From NCBI RefSeq assembly GCF_000226115.1, contig NC_016457.1, positions 7,626,001 through 7,690,000 of the forward strand: 64,000 nucleotides of DNA, written 5' to 3'. Under the pieces are notes generated by a model. The model worked only from the letters and a program-made list of their open reading frames with translations, had not been told where the DNA came from and searched no databases. This stretch comes from Thermothielavioides terrestris NRRL 8126. Its lineage: Eukaryota > Ascomycota > Sordariomycetes > Sordariales > Chaetomiaceae. Of the stretch, positions 39,401 to 49,308 are shown piece by piece. How positions within the stretch are numbered: position 1 is the first letter of the stretch; each line of letters starts with the position of its first letter. Made by a program: the position numbers and the translations under genes.

Positions 39401-40695
39401 CAACGCGAGCACCAGGGGCATACCGTGGGCACCGGGGCCACAACGCGGGCACCGGGGGCATGCCGTAGGCACCGGGGCCACAACGCGGGCACCGGGGGCA
39501 TGCTGTGGGCACCACAGCCACAACGCGGGCACCGAGGGCATGCCGTGGGCACCGGGGCCACAACGCGGGCACCAGGGCCACAACGCGAGCACCGGGGGCA
39601 TACCGTGGGCACCGAGGGCATGCCGTGGGCACCGGGGCCACAACGCGGGCACCGGGGGCATACCATGGGCACCGAGGGCATGCCGTAGGCACCGGGGCCA
39701 CAACGCGGGCACCGGGGCCACAACGCGGGCACCGGGGGCATGCCGTGGGCACCGGGGCCACAACGCGGGCACCAGGGCCACAACGCGAGCACCAGGGGCA
39801 TACCGTGGGCACCGGGGCCACAACGCGGGCACCGGGGCCACAACGCGGGCACCGGGGGCATGCCGTGGGCACCGGGGCCACAACGCGGGCACCAGGGCCA
39901 CAACGCGGGCACCGGGGGCATGCCGTGGGCACCGGGGCCACAACGCGGGCACCAGGGCCACAACGCGAGCACCAGGGGCATACCGTGGGCACCGGGGCCA
40001 CAACGCGGGCACCGGGGCCACAACGCGGGCACCGGGGGCATGCCGTGGGCACCGGGGCCACAACGCGGGCACCGGGGCCACAACGCGGGCACCGGGGGCA
40101 TGCCGTGGGCACCGGGGCCACAACGCGGGCACCAGGGCCACAACGCGAGCACCAGGGGCATACCGTGGGCACCGGGGCCACAACGCGGGCACCGGGGGCA
40201 TGCCATAGGCACCACAGCCACAACACGGGCACCAGGGCCACAACGCGGGCACCGGGGGCATGCCATAGGCACCGGGGCCACAACGCGGGCACCGGGGCCA
40301 CAACGCGGGCACCGGGGGCATGCCGTGGGCACCGGGGCCACAACGCGGGCACCAGGGCCACAACGCGAGCACCAGGGGCATACCGTGGGCACCGGGGCCA
40401 CAACGCGGGCACCGGGGGCATGCCGTAGGCACCGGGGCCACAACGCGGGCACCGGGGGCATACCATGGGCACCGAGGGCATGCCGTAGGCACCGGGGCCA
40501 CAACGCAGGCACCTAGGGCTACAACGCAAGCACCGGGGGCATACCGTGGGCACCAGGGCCACAACGCGGGCACCAGGGCCACAACGCGGGCACCGGGGGC
40601 ATACCGTGGGCACCGAGGGCATGCCGTGGGCACCGGGGGCACAACGAGGGCACCGGGGGCACAGCGCGGGCACCGGGGGTATAACGCAGGCACAA
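36480..40695. repeat. 4.2-kb minisatellite, about 210 copies of a 20-bp unit
   Basis: The unit has two main forms, caccggggccacaacgcggg and caccgggggcatgccgtggg, mixed in irregular order. From about 36721 to 40500 (about 189 units) every unit is exactly 20 bp with no insertion or deletion. Departures occur only near the edges: a 10-bp partial unit near 36705 and one extra base near 40515. Nearly all differences between units are transitions at a few fixed positions (ccgtggg/ccgtagg/ccatagg, accgggg/accaggg/accgagg, gcatgc/gcatac). A roughly 340-bp segment recurs 860 bp apart (37081-37440 and 37941-38300). Because 20 is not a multiple of three, each strand encodes the same cyclic 20-residue peptide in all frames; long open frames here are not evidence of a gene. 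Confidence 0.97.
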
Positions 40696-40799
40696 CGTAG
40701 GTAGGTAGGCAACTGTAGGAGCCGTAGGCCGGGAGGCAAGCCGTGGGCCAGCAGTTCGCAGGTAATGCAGGTAGCCAGTAGTAACAGTAAGCAAGTCAT
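37338..40799 (-). other. Long repetitive open frame antisense to the array, doubtful coding
   Basis: From an ATG at 40799 a minus-strand frame runs 1,153 codons into the minisatellite. Its start is hydrophobic and signal-peptide-like (MTCLLLLLATCITCELLAHG), then about 25 non-repeat residues, then a Cys/Pro/Gly-rich 20-residue repeat with CPRCPRCGPGA-type cores. Another minus frame is open for 1,418 codons (40512-36256). The repeat makes stops rare by construction, and no intron, domain or homologue is recognised, so this is listed only so it can be tested. Confidence 0.15.
40707..40733. repeat. Isolated 27-bp unit right of the minisatellite
   Basis: It matches the three 27-bp units on the left of the array (GGCAACTG start, GAGCCGTAGGC core). 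Confidence 0.6.
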
Positions 40800-40829
40800 G
40801 TGATGTAAAAATATAGACAAAAAACCCAC

Positions 40830-40860
40830 GAGCCCGCGAAGCGGGCTCCAAACCCCTAGT
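40830..40860 (+). other. Helitron-type 3' terminus: hairpin, spacer, CTAG-T
   Basis: The stem GAGCCCGC pairs perfectly with GCGGGCTC across a GAA loop; CTAG lies 7-11 nt after the stem and is followed by T. Outer bases acccac (40824-40829) and gtgggt (40859-40864) are also complementary, giving a nested second stem. Hairpin plus CTRR before T is the diagnostic Helitron 3' end. Confidence 0.6.
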
Positions 40861-42833
40861 GGGTGTGGATGGCAGGCGGGATGGTGTGCCTGGAACCCAA
40901 AATTGCTGGCCGCCAGGAGCTGAGTTGCTTGCGACACGAAGCTGCAATGAACTCGTTATAATCAGGCCCTTCGCTCCCCTATTGGAAGAAGACCATGCCC
41001 TCACGTCCTGCTCGCTCGCGCATCCCCCCGTCACGCGCTGGGAGGGTGCGCGAACTTCGTAGCCAAGGCCCGGTCGGTCCTGCAACAGAAACGGGCCAGA
41101 TGGGACTTGGTGGCAAGTTTGCCCGACTGGCTGATGGCCGCCTGGAGGAGGATGTCCGGCAGCCGTGATTGGATTCGCTGCATGTTCCGACTCGATGTAA
41201 CGACGGCTCACGGAACATCAGTGTGGAAGGTTGGACCCCTGGCACCGCCTCCGTTGCAGAGAGGGTGGGGTGGGATGCCCTGCACCCCCTCTCGAGGCTG
41301 GCGAGGGGACCCTCTTGCCCGCTGCTGTCAAATCTCGTTTTTCTTGAACTCCCCGCTAACGTTACGGTCGATGGCGGGGATGGGGGTGATGCTGCTATTC
41401 TGACTCGGATCAAGCGAATATCGCACCAAGGACCCGGTGGTAATATTGAGCTTGGCTCTTGTAGATGAAGGCGGCATGAATGAGCTGCACAAGGTAACTG
41501 TGTAGTCAGGTGGTATGGGTTGGGGACGGGGTGCCTCTGTCCAGGTGCACATCATGAACCGCGAAGGGTTGGGGGAATGAGGGGAAAGCGGAGAAGCGAC
41601 CATCTTGACGGGACGGTCGGGAACACTGTCTCAACCAGTTGGAGAGGGTATTTTCCGCGGTGTCGGTGGCAGAGGCGATGGCAACGGCCGGCCCGGCCTT
41701 CACTGGGAGGGTGAGCGAAGGATCCCAGTTTGCGTGACTGCGTTCGTGGCGTGAACGCTGGGCTCAATCTCGACAGCGCATTTCCGGCTTGCTCCTGGGC
41801 ACTCGATTGGCGGGCACAGTTTCATCCTGCAATTCGATCAGTTACTGAATTAAGAAGTTGGGAATCGGTCTAGGGCAACTGAAGCGTGACGGTGTCGATG
41901 TCTATCAGCCATCTTGGTTCCTGCTTCAATCATGTATTTGTTAGTAAGGTACCTACCTAGGTATGTCCACAATGGGAGCCGACTCAGTTCGGGGTCGCAT
42001 CCACGGCCGCATGGCATCAAAGAGAGCAGAGGAGGAGGGGAAGAAACCTGTCAAAGTCCTAGCTGCGCACTTGGACTTTCCGCCGTGACATCGCAGGCAA
42101 ATAGTGCTGCAACACTCACCGTTACTGCCACTTGGACTTTCGTCCCAACTCAGATGGGACGAGCGGGCAGGGCACTGTCCCAATTAGGAACGACCAGCAA
42201 TCCCGATATGGGCTGACTCTTGACCGCTCACGTGGTGTATCCGTGCTCTCGTAAACCCTGTCGTACTCAGCGTACCACAGTTGTTTACAGGCACTCAGCA
42301 GATCACATCCCGGGCTAGACCGGGCCTTGCGGCATACAGCCTGCCTGCCTGTCTCCCAAACCGTTGTCGGCACTCGGGTGTTTGATGACTGCTTCGAGAC
42401 CCCAGGGAGCCACTGGGCACGCCGCGGTTGGCGGACCCGGGTTGGTCGCATCGGCTGCCCAGCCTGCCACCAAAAGAAGTCGGCTTCTGCAGGTCCGTCC
42501 TTCTTTTCTTGATCCGCATCGTATCGCGCCTATAATCCAGCTGCTAAGGCTCGGAAGTTCAAAGCGCAGGAGGCCTCTCGGACTGTGGATGCAATTGCGA
42601 TGATCAGGCTCAAGCTGCGGAGATTTGGAAAGAGCCAGCTGAGCGCCAACCCCCGCCAGAGACGGATTGGCTTCCAACCTGGAAGGAAGCGTTGGAAGTG
42701 GCTCTGTCAGCACCTTCCCTGTTGCTCGCGCTCCCTGCCGAGCAATCCCCACCGGCCTTGAATCCCAGATCCTGCCCTCTTATGTTAATCCGATATCTCG
42801 TACCTACCGACCTATCTACCTTAGGTGCCCGTT

Positions 42834-42909
<76 letters not shown>

Positions 42910-43884
42910 GGAAGAAAGACCCTTTGTTACCTGGAGGGTGGGAGGAAAGCGATTGAAGAACCGCCAGAAAATCGAGCTTAACTCACATATGCGTGTTTGT
43001 ACTTGAATACTTGAATTCATAAAGGTATTATCAGGAAAAGTCCTGTGAAGAAATGAAGCAAATCAGGGACAGAATCCTGCGTAGAGATACTGCGCATTTA
43101 CAGTCCAGCGCAACGAAGCCTTCGAGATACTCTAGATCAGGAATCTAGGCAATTAAAGGGGACGCTGGGAACGGGGAAGAGGGGGCTTAAACGTTGAATG
43201 CTGAATTCCAAGGAACAGGACTCGAATAGCTCGGCCAATGTCAATCAACAAAGTCTAACTTGGCTGGCCTGGGCCTCCGACTTCTGACAACCTTCAAGCC
43301 TCTTGTTGCTCGGCGAGGGCCAGGAGAGCTCAAGCCGTAACAAAGTAGGTAGGAATGCAAGACACCAAAGTCGCGGCTCGTCGACTCGGCTCCAGGAGCA
43401 TGCGGTGCTCTTTTTGAAAAAAAGAAAGAATACCACCAGTGAAGAAGGGAATGGAGCTGCTCTTTCCTGTATACTTTGGCATTGATTTAAACTTAGATGA
43501 CGGAGTGAATCAAGAGCAACTGCTAAGCCCCTGCAGATTTGTTCTTCAAAGCTATGCCCGTGTGGTGTATGTCTCCTGGTTCTCCCTCGGAGGTGAGGCA
43601 AATTGGGCATGTCCAGCCTCACTGCGCCACGCAGAGCGCCTAGACTCCAGAAAGCATGCAGGCAGATGATTACCCAGTTACACAGCCGCACAGCGTAACG
43701 CCTTGCGTTGAGCCTCAAGACGCGATTGGGTCCACGCATGCTCATGATCTTTCAGCTGAAGCCCTTGCGACTTCTTAGACTTGTCTCTTCAGCCCCCCGT
43801 TCGACGTTGGGAGAAAAAGAAACCGGATGCTGAGACGCAGTAATGAATTCGGATCTGACCGTTTCTGAGATCTAAGTATCCCGT
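40861..43884. other. Spacer between repeat block and HET gene
   Basis: Apart from the poly(T) run at 42836-42906, I see no gene, RNA or repeat. Open frames up to 166 codons (43745-43245, minus) lack recognisable content. The last few hundred bases are the HET gene promoter. Confidence 0.45.
42836..42906. repeat. Poly(T) run of 71
   Basis: An uninterrupted 71-T tract. On the minus strand this is poly(A), which could mark the 3' end of a retroposed element lying to its right (from 42907). I found no target-site duplication or retroelement motif to support that. Slippage or assembly error could change the length. Confidence 0.9.
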
Positions 43885-45942
43885 ATGTCATCAATTCAAA
43901 ACTTCGCATACAGCCCCTTGCCGGGCCCTTTCTCGATCCGCCTCCTCGAGCTGCTCCCGCCGTCCGACTCAGATCCGGATCAGCTCGAATGCCGCCTCGA
44001 AACCCATCTTAACCGGGAAGAAGCCCCAGCTTACGAAGCCCTGAGCTATGTTTGGGGCGACGCCACCAAAGAGAAAGCCGTCCTCTGCAACGGCCGCGCC
44101 CTCGGCATCACGGCCAGTCTAGAGCGTGCCCTCCGTCGTCTGCGCCTCCGACAGCCCCGGACGCTTTGGATTGACCAGTTGTGCATCAACCAGGATGACC
44201 CAGCTGAGCGCGCTCACCAGGTCGGCTTGATGCGCGACATCTACTCGAGCGCGCAGCGCGTCGTCATCTGGGCCGGCCCTGACCCGGAACGCAGTGCCGT
44301 TGCGGCCGCCCAGCTCCTCCGAAATTGCAGCGAGCTACACGAGGAAGGCTCGGGACTCGCGCGCAATCAGTGCTTTCCCAGTGACTCGGTACTGGCCCAG
44401 ATGGGTTTGCCTCCCAAGTCATCAGCCGCGTGGTTGCATCTCCAGTCCTTGCTCACGTTGCCCTACTTTGAGCGCCTCTGGGTCCTCCAGGAGACACGGG
44501 TGGCCCGTTCTGCCACCTTCATATGGGGCGATACAGAGATCCCCTGGAACGACATCGCGAGGGGCTGTTTGTTTGCCTTATACAACGGCTTCCACATCCC
44601 CAGCCAGGACTTCAAGGAGATCGGGTTCAGGCTCCTCCTCGGCCAGCCGATCGTCCATGCCCTGCCCAACGACCCTGTACGCTCGTGGGAGGACCTGCTC
44701 CACATCACTCTCAGCTTCAGAACCAGCGACCCCCGCGACAAGTTCTTTGCGCTGAGCGGGCTTGTCCGCGACAGCTCGGCCGTGACGGTGGACTACAGCG
44801 CGCCCACAAACGAGGTTTATGCGCAGGCAGTCCGCAGCATCATCCGCTCTTCTCAGACCCTCCACATTCTCTCGCTCGGCGGCCTCAGACCCGAGGGCTG
44901 CCTCTACGACGAGCCGTACTGGACATTAAACAACGGATACGGCGAGATGTCCATCCCGGCGTCCTTCCCGGGCACAGTGTTCACCCCCGCGCGCGAGTCC
45001 AAACCGGACCTCCGACAGACCGCCGACTGGCGGGTCCTCTCGCTCAAGGGCGTCCAACTAGCCACACTAGAGACAGTCGGACCGCTCCTGGAAGAGGACG
45101 TCTACCCCGAATCATCATCATCACCATCGTTTTCTTCTTCATGGAGGCCCCACGACGCATGGTGGTTCGGCGATAGGATCGTCCAGTCCTTCAAGCTACT
45201 CAAGGCGAACCACGACAAGATCGCCGCCAAGTACAAGTTCCCCCTTCCCGTGCAGTCAAGCAACCTCGTGCGGCTCTTCGCCTCGACGCTGGCCTTCGGC
45301 TGCAGAGTGCTGAGCAACTCCGGCTGGATGGCGCGGCTGTCCTTTCTGGGTGTCGACGGCAGCCACACCGGCCTGCTGCTGAGCCTGCTCTGGGGCACCG
45401 TGCTGTCGCGGCTGGTCGATGGCGGCGTGGACCCAGACGGGAATCGTATGCGCTGCCCTCGGGACCTGATGGAACTTGCCGAGCCGGCCGCCGCAGTGCT
45501 GTCCGCCGCGGAACGCGCGCCGCCGCCGGGCGGCAGAGGTTTGGGGCAGCGGGTCTATGACGCGATCGCGGCACAGATGCGCAGCGTCCACGCCGGGACG
45601 GGGGCGGAGGATCGGGCAGCCAGGGCCGCGGTGGCGCTCACGGAGCTCTTCAGCCCGGCGGAGTTTTCCGAGGGCAAGCTGTTTCGCGACTGGGCGCTTT
45701 CCTGGAGGAAGGTGTTTATTGCGCAGGACGGGGCGGTTGGGCTCGGGCCATGGTGGATGGAGCCCGGGGATATGGTTGTGGCGCTGTTTGGGGGGCCGAT
45801 ACTGTACGGGCTGCGGCCGACGGACACGCCCGGCGAGTACCTGTTCTTGGGCGAGTGCTACCTCCATGGGTTCATGCACGGCGAGGCGATGGACCTCCTC
45901 GAGAGGGGCGAGGTCGAGGCGCGGTACTTTGATCTGAGGTAG
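43885..45942 (+). CDS. HET-domain protein (heterokaryon incompatibility type)
   Basis: A single exon of 685 residues. The HET domain is at about residues 50-200. Its first block is YEALSYVWGDATKEK and its second is LWIDQLCINQDDPAERAHQV followed by GLMRDIYSSAQRVVIWAGP. A third conserved region includes LLTLPYFERLWVLQE and DPRDKFFALSGL. HET domains are TIR-like in fold and, in known cases, trigger cell death when incompatible nuclei meet; most family members have no known partner. No NACHT, WD40 or ankyrin partner domain follows; the C-terminal 350 residues are unrecognised, ending in a conserved-looking GDMVVALFGGPILYGLRP and ECYLHGFMHGEAM. It sits alone at the edge of the repeat-rich region. 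The start at 43885 is the first ATG and lies just before conserved sequence. Confidence 0.9.
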   Translation: MSSIQNFAYSPLPGPFSIRLLELLPPSDSDPDQLECRLETHLNREEAPAYEALSYVWGDATKEKAVLCNGRALGITASLERALRRLRLRQPRTLWIDQLCINQDDPAERAHQVGLMRDIYSSAQRVVIWAGPDPERSAVAAAQLLRNCSELHEEGSGLARNQCFPSDSVLAQMGLPPKSSAAWLHLQSLLTLPYFERLWVLQETRVARSATFIWGDTEIPWNDIARGCLFALYNGFHIPSQDFKEIGFRLLLGQPIVHALPNDPVRSWEDLLHITLSFRTSDPRDKFFALSGLVRDSSAVTVDYSAPTNEVYAQAVRSIIRSSQTLHILSLGGLRPEGCLYDEPYWTLNNGYGEMSIPASFPGTVFTPARESKPDLRQTADWRVLSLKGVQLATLETVGPLLEEDVYPESSSSPSFSSSWRPHDAWWFGDRIVQSFKLLKANHDKIAAKYKFPLPVQSSNLVRLFASTLAFGCRVLSNSGWMARLSFLGVDGSHTGLLLSLLWGTVLSRLVDGGVDPDGNRMRCPRDLMELAEPAAAVLSAAERAPPPGGRGLGQRVYDAIAAQMRSVHAGTGAEDRAARAAVALTELFSPAEFSEGKLFRDWALSWRKVFIAQDGAVGLGPWWMEPGDMVVALFGGPILYGLRPTDTPGEYLFLGECYLHGFMHGEAMDLLERGEVEARYFDLR

Positions 45943-46626
45943 CGCGGTGTGCGGATGAACGTGTCTGCGGTTGAAAGGGACCGCAAGAAGCGGTGGGGAA
46001 ACGGGAGCTTGCAGAGGGGGCCTCGTTGAATGTATTAGCTGAGGCAGGATTGGATGGTAGCTGTGAACTGACGGCTCTGGACACCGACCAGCACACTTCA
46101 CTTTCCAAGAGAGTCAAGACCATCAGCTAAGAGAGAACTAGAGAAGAGGATGTAGATCAAAGGGGCTCCTCCCAGTGTGGGAAGAAGGCAGAGATCTATA
46201 TCCAGATGCTGGAGCAGAGCCCCCCAGCACCATCATCGAGCCACCGAGCCAAAGAGCCACAAGAGTCCCAGAGCCACAGGGCAGAGTCCCAGAGTCCCAG
46301 AGCCCCAGAGCCCCAAAGCCACAGAGCCCCAGAGTCACAGGCCCCCAGAGCCCCAGAGCCACAGACAGGGGGCCCAGGCAGCTTAGCGCGCGACAGCATC
46401 TTACTCAGTCACGTTGTGGTGTCTCCTCGGTCCTGACTACTGCATGCCCAGAATATGGGGAAGCTATAACGCTGAAAAGAGAAGAGCAACGCAAAAAAAC
46501 TGGCTACTCCCGAATCTCTTCTCCGCAATATCGTACAGGACGCGAAGCCTACACAGCCCTATCTGGAAAAACATACTGCTCTAAACGCATCGCGAGGTTA
46601 CTACGCCGACTATAAAGCGAGCGCGC
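45943..46626. other. Intergenic between HET and YTH genes
   Basis: Convergent 3' regions. It contains the CCCAGAG-type repeat at 46250-46366. No gene or RNA recognised. Confidence 0.5.
46250..46366. repeat. Imperfect CCCAGAG minisatellite
   Basis: About twelve imperfect copies of an 8-9 bp unit built on cccagagc, with cacagagc and ccaaagcc variants. It lies 300 bases beyond the HET gene stop. Confidence 0.8.
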
Positions 46627-49308
46627 CTATCTCCGCTCAACCGATGGCTCCCTGTCGATGAACCGTTTGCTGCGATAGCCGTGGTAGCCCGAGTACGCCG
46701 GGCCAGCGTGGTAGCCGCCGCTCTCCCGGCGGGGCGGATGGCCGCCGGCGGCGGCAGCAGCAGCCTCGATCTCCTCCAGGGCCGCCGCCTCCATCTCCTT
46801 GAGCAGCGCGGCGCCGCATTCGGGCTCGATCTCCTGGCCGTCCTTGCCGACGAGCACCGGCAAGCTCTCGTTGTATGAGTTCTTGAGGTGGCCGATGCGG
46901 TAGAAGCTGACCGACTTTTTGCTGAGCCACTGCACGCGGAACGGATCGCTGGTGTCCAAGTGGAGGCCGCGCAGCCATCTGGGGCTGGGGGTGTCGGGGG
47001 AGGGCGCGGACGCCATGCGCGCCTGCGCAAGCGGGAAGAGGTCAGGGTTGGGGTTGACCCGGAGGGAGATATTTGGCTCTAGAGCCAGAATAGAAGGGGT
47101 GGTGGCAGAAGGGAGTAAAGAAGAAAAACGTACATATCCTTGAAAGGCTCTGCTCTTATTTACAGAGAAGAACAGGATTACGTTCTTGCACTTGGCGAAG
47201 GCCTCGGAAAAGGTCGGACCATTCTGAACTTGAGTAGTCCAGAGTGACTGCGGAGCGATCAGTCGTCTGGCCCAAAGAGAGACGGAGGAAGGGAAGGAAG
47301 GGAAGGAAGGGGAGGAAGGGAAGAGATAGCCAGAGAGAGGGAGAGAGAGCGCAGGAAGGAATCAACACTCACGTCTTCCATGCAACTTCGGACGTTCTCC
47401 TCGTTGAAGGACTTTACGATGAAGAAGCGGGTGTCTGTGTCACCAATCAGTCAAGACCAAGGATGGCAGGAGAGGTCCGTGACTCGACCCCTCTGCTCGA
47501 GGGTGAGCATCAAATGCACAAGCCGCTCACAGACGCACGTGCTAGGAGCCTGCGCCGTGACAAGGTGAGGGAAACTTACCGCCCTTCTGACCCAGGTCGA
47601 CGCGGATTGGGTACGTCGTTCTATCGCTCTTGTACTGGCTGTACCTGCGCGGACGGTCGTCGTAGCCGCCATAGTCTTCGTAATTCCGACGAGTTTGCCG
47701 GTGAGGTGAGTACTCTCGTGGCCGTGGGGGCGGACTCCGACGGTAGTCATATCGGCGAGGTGACGGCGGATACGGCCGTCGGTGCGGTGATGGGTCTCGG
47801 CTATCGGCCCGTGGCCGTGTATCAGTCTTGTCAAACCCAGAGGGGCGAGAGACGTCGGGGCGTTCATCACGGCCTTGGCCGTCCCGCGATTTGCTGTTAG
47901 ACTCCCCGGAGCGGAAGGGCAGCGATTCAAGCCGCGGCATCTTCTCCTGGCGAGCCTCGGTGCTCTCTTCCTCGTGCGCTCTCTTGACAGGATGGACCTG
48001 CGGAGCGTCCCGAGTGTCGGCCGTGGGCTTCGGCGTGATGGGGGTCAATAGGCTGGGACGAGGAGTCGTCTGCGAGCTCGCAGGTGCGCTAGATACCGCG
48101 CTACTAAGCCGGGCAACGGTTGACCGGTGCAGCCCCATCTCCAGCTCTTCTTCCTCCATAAGCTTCCTCTCTTCCTCCTCGATTCTTAGCTTTTCTGCCG
48201 CAAGCGCCTTTGCTCTCCGGAAGCGGTCGAGTTTTCTTGCGCGGGCCTCCACATTGTAGTAGTCAGTCATGTCAAGCCAGTCTTTAAGGTCAGGAACCTG
48301 GGCTAGCAGCCGAGTGAAAGTGTCCTGAGACAAGGCGGATTCAGACGGCCCGTTAGATAACTTTTGGCCCGCTTCCTTGCCGCTAACGGCAAGCAGGCGG
48401 CCGTTGGCGTTGGCGTCGGCGTTGCTGTTACTAGCTGCTTTCGGAACAGCAGCCGTATCAAGACGCTGAGTAGGCGCGTTAGAAGCCGTTTCTTGAGATT
48501 TGGTCCCGCTTTCACGACGGGGCAAGTCGGGAGCAGGCGGCTTTGTAGGGGCCGGAACGATCTCGTCTCGAGCGGTTGTGGATTGGCGACAGTTGGGAAG
48601 CGACGCAGTTGTAGCTGGGCTTGTCATGCTTGTGATCTCTCCTTCCTCGGGAGATGCATTTTTTGTGCGGTCTGTTTCTTTGGGGGGAATCTTGTCGGAT
48701 GCCATGTTCTCGCTCTTGGGCTGATGGGCCAGTTTGCTCTGAGCGGTAACAGACGCCATTTTCGGCATCGGGATGGTCACCTTGGGGGGTGGTTTGGGAG
48801 GAAGTGAGTGTGAGGGCTGCCCCTCCACGGGAGCAGCTTGTTGCGCCGGCGGTTTCTGCATATCACTGCTTGAGCTCGAACCATTGATGTTCAGGCCAGG
48901 GATCTCGCAGGCAGCAGCAGAGGAGATGGACGAAATCAAGGCTGCGATGTCTTGCGCATTAGCGGGAACTGAAGTCGGTGCCGGCAGCCGGGGCACTTCA
49001 TGGGGTACGAAGCTGGTGGCCGTGCCACTCTCCGTTGACGGACGGCTCAGTAGAGAAGGGTTCCGCTGGGAGGACACCGCCGATGGAGTGGAGGCAACAG
49101 GAGGAGCAGCAGTAGCAGCAGTCGCAGCAGTAGCAGAGACATTGGCGCCCGCCGCATCAGCAGCGTCGCTTGACGGCTGGCTGGGGCTCTGGAGGGGCTG
49201 GATCCGGTTTGGGCTCTGGTTCTGGCTGCGGCCCCTTAGCAGCTTTTGCTTGAGCTCAGCTGCACGGGCGTCCAGGCCGATCTTGGTTGAGGGAGATGGG
49301 CTTGCCAT
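46627..49308 (-). CDS. YTH-domain RNA-binding protein
   Basis: Four exons, 49308-47580, 47434-47373, 47247-47134 and 47022-46627, give 766 residues. Residues 1-575 are disordered and Ser/Pro/Thr-rich, with a charged helix (ARARKLDRFRRAKALAAEKL, EEEERKLMEEEELEMGL) and an Arg/Ser/Tyr/Pro-rich stretch. The YTH domain spans the last three junctions: TRFFIVKSFNEENVRSCMED, then SLWTTQVQNGPTFSEAFAKC, KNVILFFSVNKSRAFQGYAR, and FRVQWLSKKSVSFYRIGHLK plus GKDGQEIEPECG. YTH domains bind N6-methyladenosine through an aromatic cage (first Trp in SLWTT), although fission yeast Mmi1 instead reads a hexamer to remove meiotic transcripts. Which applies here is unknown. Intron 2 holds a long polypurine stretch on the plus strand (47270-47350). 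The start is set at the MASPSPS methionine; no upstream in-frame ATG is seen. Confidence 0.9.

Larger units (their letters stand above)
36073..40859 (+). mobile_element. Candidate non-autonomous Helitron-like element
   Basis: The right end has the canonical Helitron 3' structure. A perfect 8-bp stem GAGCCCGC/GCGGGCTC with a GAA loop (40830-40848) is followed by 11 nt ending in CTAG (40856-40859), and the next base is T, as expected for insertion before a host T. A plausible left end is TCTAATATATATACTACAG at 36073, starting with TC and AT-rich as many Helitron 5' ends are. The preceding base is T rather than the usual A, so this end is less certain. Between the ends lie 300 bp of unique sequence, three 27-bp repeats, the 20-bp minisatellite and a further 27-bp unit. 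No Rep or helicase coding sequence is present, so the element would depend on proteins made elsewhere. The two halves could also be an unrelated coincidence. Confidence 0.5.

Noticed and set aside
36256..40512. Open frame of 1,418 codons on the minus strand as a gene
   Set aside because: The 20-bp repeat keeps frames open by composition, and the same peptide appears in every frame; no domain or non-repeat start supports it.
36480..40695. CRISPR array
   Set aside because: Units are directly tandem without unique spacers, and the sequence is eukaryotic with introns.
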